Below, piece after piece: positions 33,062 to 34,706 of a stretch of 34,706 nucleotides of DNA. Every line of letters starts with the position of its first letter. Position 1 is the first letter of the stretch. Below the pieces are notes generated by a model. That model saw only the letters and a list, made by a program, of their open reading frames with translations. It had not been told where the DNA came from and ran no database searches. Source of the DNA: Terriglobia bacterium (GTDB lineage: Bacteria; Acidobacteriota; Terriglobia; Terriglobales; Acidobacteriaceae); contig JAIQFH010000065.1 of the NCBI GenBank assembly GCA_020073385.1, positions 1 through 34,706 of the forward strand, read 5' to 3'. The position numbers and the translations under genes are program-made.

Positions 33062-33103
33062 GGCCGGGATGGCGGAACTGGCAGACGCAGCGGACTCAAA
33101 ATC
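33062..33103 (+). repeat. Right attachment repeat within tRNA-Leu
   Basis: Identical to 21404-21445 over 42 bp, ending in the 3' strand of the anticodon stem. After this point the tRNA 3' half is present only here. This is the expected product of recombination between tRNA half sites. Confidence 0.85.
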
Positions 33104-33150
33104 CGCCGGTACTTAGTACCTTGGGGGTTCGACTCCCCCTCCCGGCACCA
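33063..33150 (+). tRNA. tRNA-Leu(CAA)
   Basis: 88 bases. Acceptor GCCGGGA pairs with TCCCGGC; the anticodon stem GCGGA/TCCGC encloses loop CTCAAAA with anticodon CAA (reads UUG). The long variable arm of a class II tRNA is present (GGTACTTAGTACC), the T arm is GGGGGTTCGACTCCCCC, and A73 plus an encoded CCA end it at 33150. The first 42 bp, with the preceding G, repeat the half tRNA at 21404. No convincing promoter lies immediately upstream, because that DNA came with the element. Confidence 0.97.
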
Positions 33151-33154
33151 GCAT

Positions 33155-34495
33155 TTACGCGGGTTTTAGCGATTTTACAGGCATGCTGGCCAAGTCGCTC
33201 TGATCGGCCCCGCCCACCAACCGCCCACCAATTTGCTCTGCCTGCTGCTGGGCCGCCTGTGCGCGGGCCTGCTGCATGGCTGTGGCGTAGCGCTGCTGAT
33301 CGGCACGGTCACCAATGCTGTATCGGTGGAACACGCCTATGGTTTTCCAGCCTCCGGCATCCATGATGGTTTTCATATCCGTACCATTGGCACGGGCCGC
33401 CTTGGCCATACTGCGCCGCAAGTCGTGCACCAGCAGCCCGCGTCCGTCCCACTGGCCGCTGTATCGCCATGCACGGTGGAAGCGCTTGCACTTGCCGCAC
33501 GTCGTGGCCGTTGGTTGACGGTGCCCGCACAGCTTGCAGGTCTGCCAGCACAGGTCGGGCAGCACCCGGCAACAGAGCGCCTGCCACGCATCACGCACAT
33601 CGTGGATGGGAAGCTGCGCCTTGCCCTTGCCGCTGCGCAGCACTACGCGAGTCAGCACGTGGTCATCGGGCTTCTTATCGGACACGCACTCGGTCAGCAG
33701 CGCGTGCACCTGCGGCGTCATCATCACTTCGCGACCTTCCTTGTTCTTCGTGGTGCCCACATCCAGCCGTATGGTACGGGCCTTCAGGTCCACCTGACGG
33801 CAACGCAACCCGAGCATTTCACCCTCACGCCAGCCGTAGGTAAAGCCCAGCTCCAGCATCGTCCGCAGCCACAGGTCACCAGCAGCGGTGCACAGCGCCT
33901 CAAACTGCTCCCACGTGACAAAGCCCTTGCGCACGTTGTTTTCCCTCAGGTGGGGGAACTTGGGTACGCGGGGCAGACGAGGAGGCGTTTCTTCATACGC
34001 AAGGTTGAACGCTCCACGCAACGCGCCCAGTTCCCGGTTGATGGTGGCGGCTGCCGCGCCCGTAGCCTTGCGCTGCGCAACATATTGGTTAAGACTTTCG
34101 GTAGTCACGGCGCGGGCCGCCATGTGCCCGAATGCGGGGCCGATGTTTTTCCACCGGCCCTGTGGCGGGTAATTAGGATCGTTAGGCTCCAGGTCGGTCG
34201 GAATGCCAAGGTCACGCACGGCACGCGGGCGATTGTCATCACGGTAGCGGGCCACCATGGCGTCCCACAACTGACGGACGGTGTAGTGCTGCACCCTTTC
34301 TACTGTTTCGCCGCGTCCCACGGCGGCCAGCTTCTGCGTCAACAGGTTCATCGCCTCCTGCCTACTGCTGGTGCCCGTAGCTTCACGCAGGCAGCGCCCG
34401 TCTAAGGTGCGATATTGGATGGTCCACTTGCTGCTGTTCTTGTAGCGGAACAACCCGCCCGTGCCGTACTCACGCTTAGGTTTAGCTTTTGCCAT
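33155..34495 (-). CDS. Tyrosine recombinase with a zinc-ribbon insert (second element)
   Basis: A 446-residue integrase. The catalytic set is R223 (GWREGEM), H357-x-x-R360 (VHDLRRSMAKAA), W383 in place of the second His (GGWKTIGVF) and nucleophile Y392 (HRYSIGD). Between residues 317 and 340 a zinc ribbon is inserted: CKLC (320-323) and CGKC (333-336), just before the HxxR box. The N-terminal half is unlike the other integrase in this window, so they are not close paralogues. ATG 34495 has GGAGG about seven bases upstream. It overlaps the preceding small gene by 14 bp. Its 3' end lies 5 bp from the tRNA-Leu CCA end. Confidence 0.9.
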   Translation of the reverse strand: MAKAKPKREYGTGGLFRYKNSSKWTIQYRTLDGRCLREATGTSSRQEAMNLLTQKLAAVGRGETVERVQHYTVRQLWDAMVARYRDDNRPRAVRDLGIPTDLEPNDPNYPPQGRWKNIGPAFGHMAARAVTTESLNQYVAQRKATGAAAATINRELGALRGAFNLAYEETPPRLPRVPKFPHLRENNVRKGFVTWEQFEALCTAAGDLWLRTMLELGFTYGWREGEMLGLRCRQVDLKARTIRLDVGTTKNKEGREVMMTPQVHALLTECVSDKKPDDHVLTRVVLRSGKGKAQLPIHDVRDAWQALCCRVLPDLCWQTCKLCGHRQPTATTCGKCKRFHRAWRYSGQWDGRGLLVHDLRRSMAKAARANGTDMKTIMDAGGWKTIGVFHRYSIGDRADQQRYATAMQQARAQAAQQQAEQIGGRLVGGADQSDLASMPVKSLKPA

Positions 34496-34652
34496 GGCGT
34501 GCCTCCTGGCTGCGCTTGGCGGCAGCGGCGCGGCTGGCCTTTACGGCCCTTGCTTTCCGCTGGGCGGGCGTCATGCGCTGAGCGGCGCGTTTACCGCCAC
34601 GGCTGCCCATGCGTCGCATGAACTCCAGTTCTTCTTTCCGGGTCATTGTCAT
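34482..34652 (-). CDS. GSRGGK-type small basic protein coupled to the right integrase
   Basis: A 56-residue basic protein: MTMTRKEELEFMRRM, then GSRGGKRAAQRMTPAQRKA, then an Ala/Arg/Lys-rich tail ending ARHGKS. It is too short for a routine ORF cut-off of 60 residues. ATG 34652 has GAGGA about nine bases upstream; ATG 34646 is an alternative. The stop at 34482 lies inside the integrase gene (overlap 14 bp), so translation is coupled. It matches the left small protein in GSRGGK(K)RAA and in basic composition, although the two are otherwise different. Upstream is a 28-bp palindrome. Confidence 0.6.
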   Translation of the reverse strand: MTMTRKEELEFMRRMGSRGGKRAAQRMTPAQRKARAVKASRAAAAKRSQEARHGKS

Positions 34653-34678
34653 TTTGGTTTTCCTCGTTGTTTATATAT

Positions 34679-34706
34679 TGATGTTCATCAATATTGATGA
34701 ACATCA
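34679..34706. promoter_or_regulatory. 28-bp perfect palindrome at the window end
   Basis: The sequence is its own reverse complement over 28 bp: TGATG-TT-CATCA (34679-34690) and TGATG-AA-CATCA (34695-34706), joined by ATAT. It lies about 27 bp upstream of the small gene's ATG, near a TATA-rich possible -10. It looks like an operator for one or two dimers. The window ends exactly at its edge. Confidence 0.65.

Larger units (their letters stand above)
21404..33103. mobile_element. Integrative element bounded by 42-bp tRNA-Leu 5'-half repeats
   Basis: The 42 bp at 21404-21445 recur at 33062-33103. Between them lie a tyrosine integrase next to the right repeat, an excisionase-like HTH gene, a replication-type fusion gene, a DUF5681 gene, an IS110 transposase and mostly unrecognised cargo. 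This fits an integrated element of about 11.7 kb. No conjugation, capsid or portal genes are seen, so it is either mobilised by others or a satellite-like island. Confidence 0.78.
33151..34706. mobile_element. Start of a second integrative element on the 3' side of tRNA-Leu (runs off the window)
   Basis: An integrase begins 5 bp after the tRNA CCA and is read towards it; a coupled small gene and a palindrome follow. This is the usual layout of an element integrated at a tRNA 3' end. The far end is outside the window, so the limits are unknown. Confidence 0.6.

Noticed and set aside
33233..34405. 390-codon plus-strand frame over the second integrase
   Set aside because: Antisense shadow of a gene with intact recombinase residues.

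Overview
The window looks like chromosomal DNA of an Acidobacteriota bacterium, probably Terriglobia (Koribacter or Sulfotelmatobacter-like). The reasons are a VWA protein of the acidobacterial VWFA-related type, an S55-type secreted protease, a TonB-receptor remnant of the large Oar-like kind, small proteins I associate with this group, and intergenic regions filled with hairpin-rich dispersed repeats. This is inference from protein character; no search was run.

Positions 1-21312 read as ordinary chromosome: a truncated Crp/Fnr regulator, a stand-alone receiver domain whose phosphoacceptor Asp is Glu, a GH13 alpha-amylase, uvrA followed by a CPBP membrane protease, a PAS-PAS hybrid histidine kinase, bacterioferritin, an S55 protease, a VWA protein, a ZIP transporter, YchF, a Cys-rich small protein, a metallophosphoesterase, a wrecked TonB-dependent receptor, and an OmpR/CusS-like two-component pair. 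Two tandem copies of a ~290-bp repeat fill the gap before the hybrid kinase, and a related copy lies near 1.3 kb.

Positions 21404-33103 form an integrated element of about 11.7 kb. It is bounded by a 42-bp direct repeat that is the 5' half of tRNA-Leu(CAA). The left copy is only a half tRNA. The right copy is part of the complete gene (33063-33150). The right end holds the element's machinery: a tyrosine integrase coupled to a tiny basic protein, and a divergent operon of an excisionase-like HTH protein, a DnaB-N/DUF3631 fusion, a TubC_N-like protein and a DUF5681 protein. The left part is cargo: a zinc-ribbon protein, two HNH or HNH-like proteins, small membrane or secreted proteins, a membrane-protein pseudogene and an IS110-family transposase.

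A second tyrosine integrase starts 5 bp beyond the 3' end of the same tRNA and points back towards it, so a second element seems to begin there and run off the window. Both integrases are preceded by, and overlap, a short ORF for a basic protein with a GSRGGK(K)RAA motif; the right-hand one is 56 codons long. Each small ORF sits next to a palindrome. This repeated 'GSRGGK protein plus integrase' module on both sides of one tRNA, and the duplication of the 5' rather than the 3' half of the tRNA, are the most unusual signals here.
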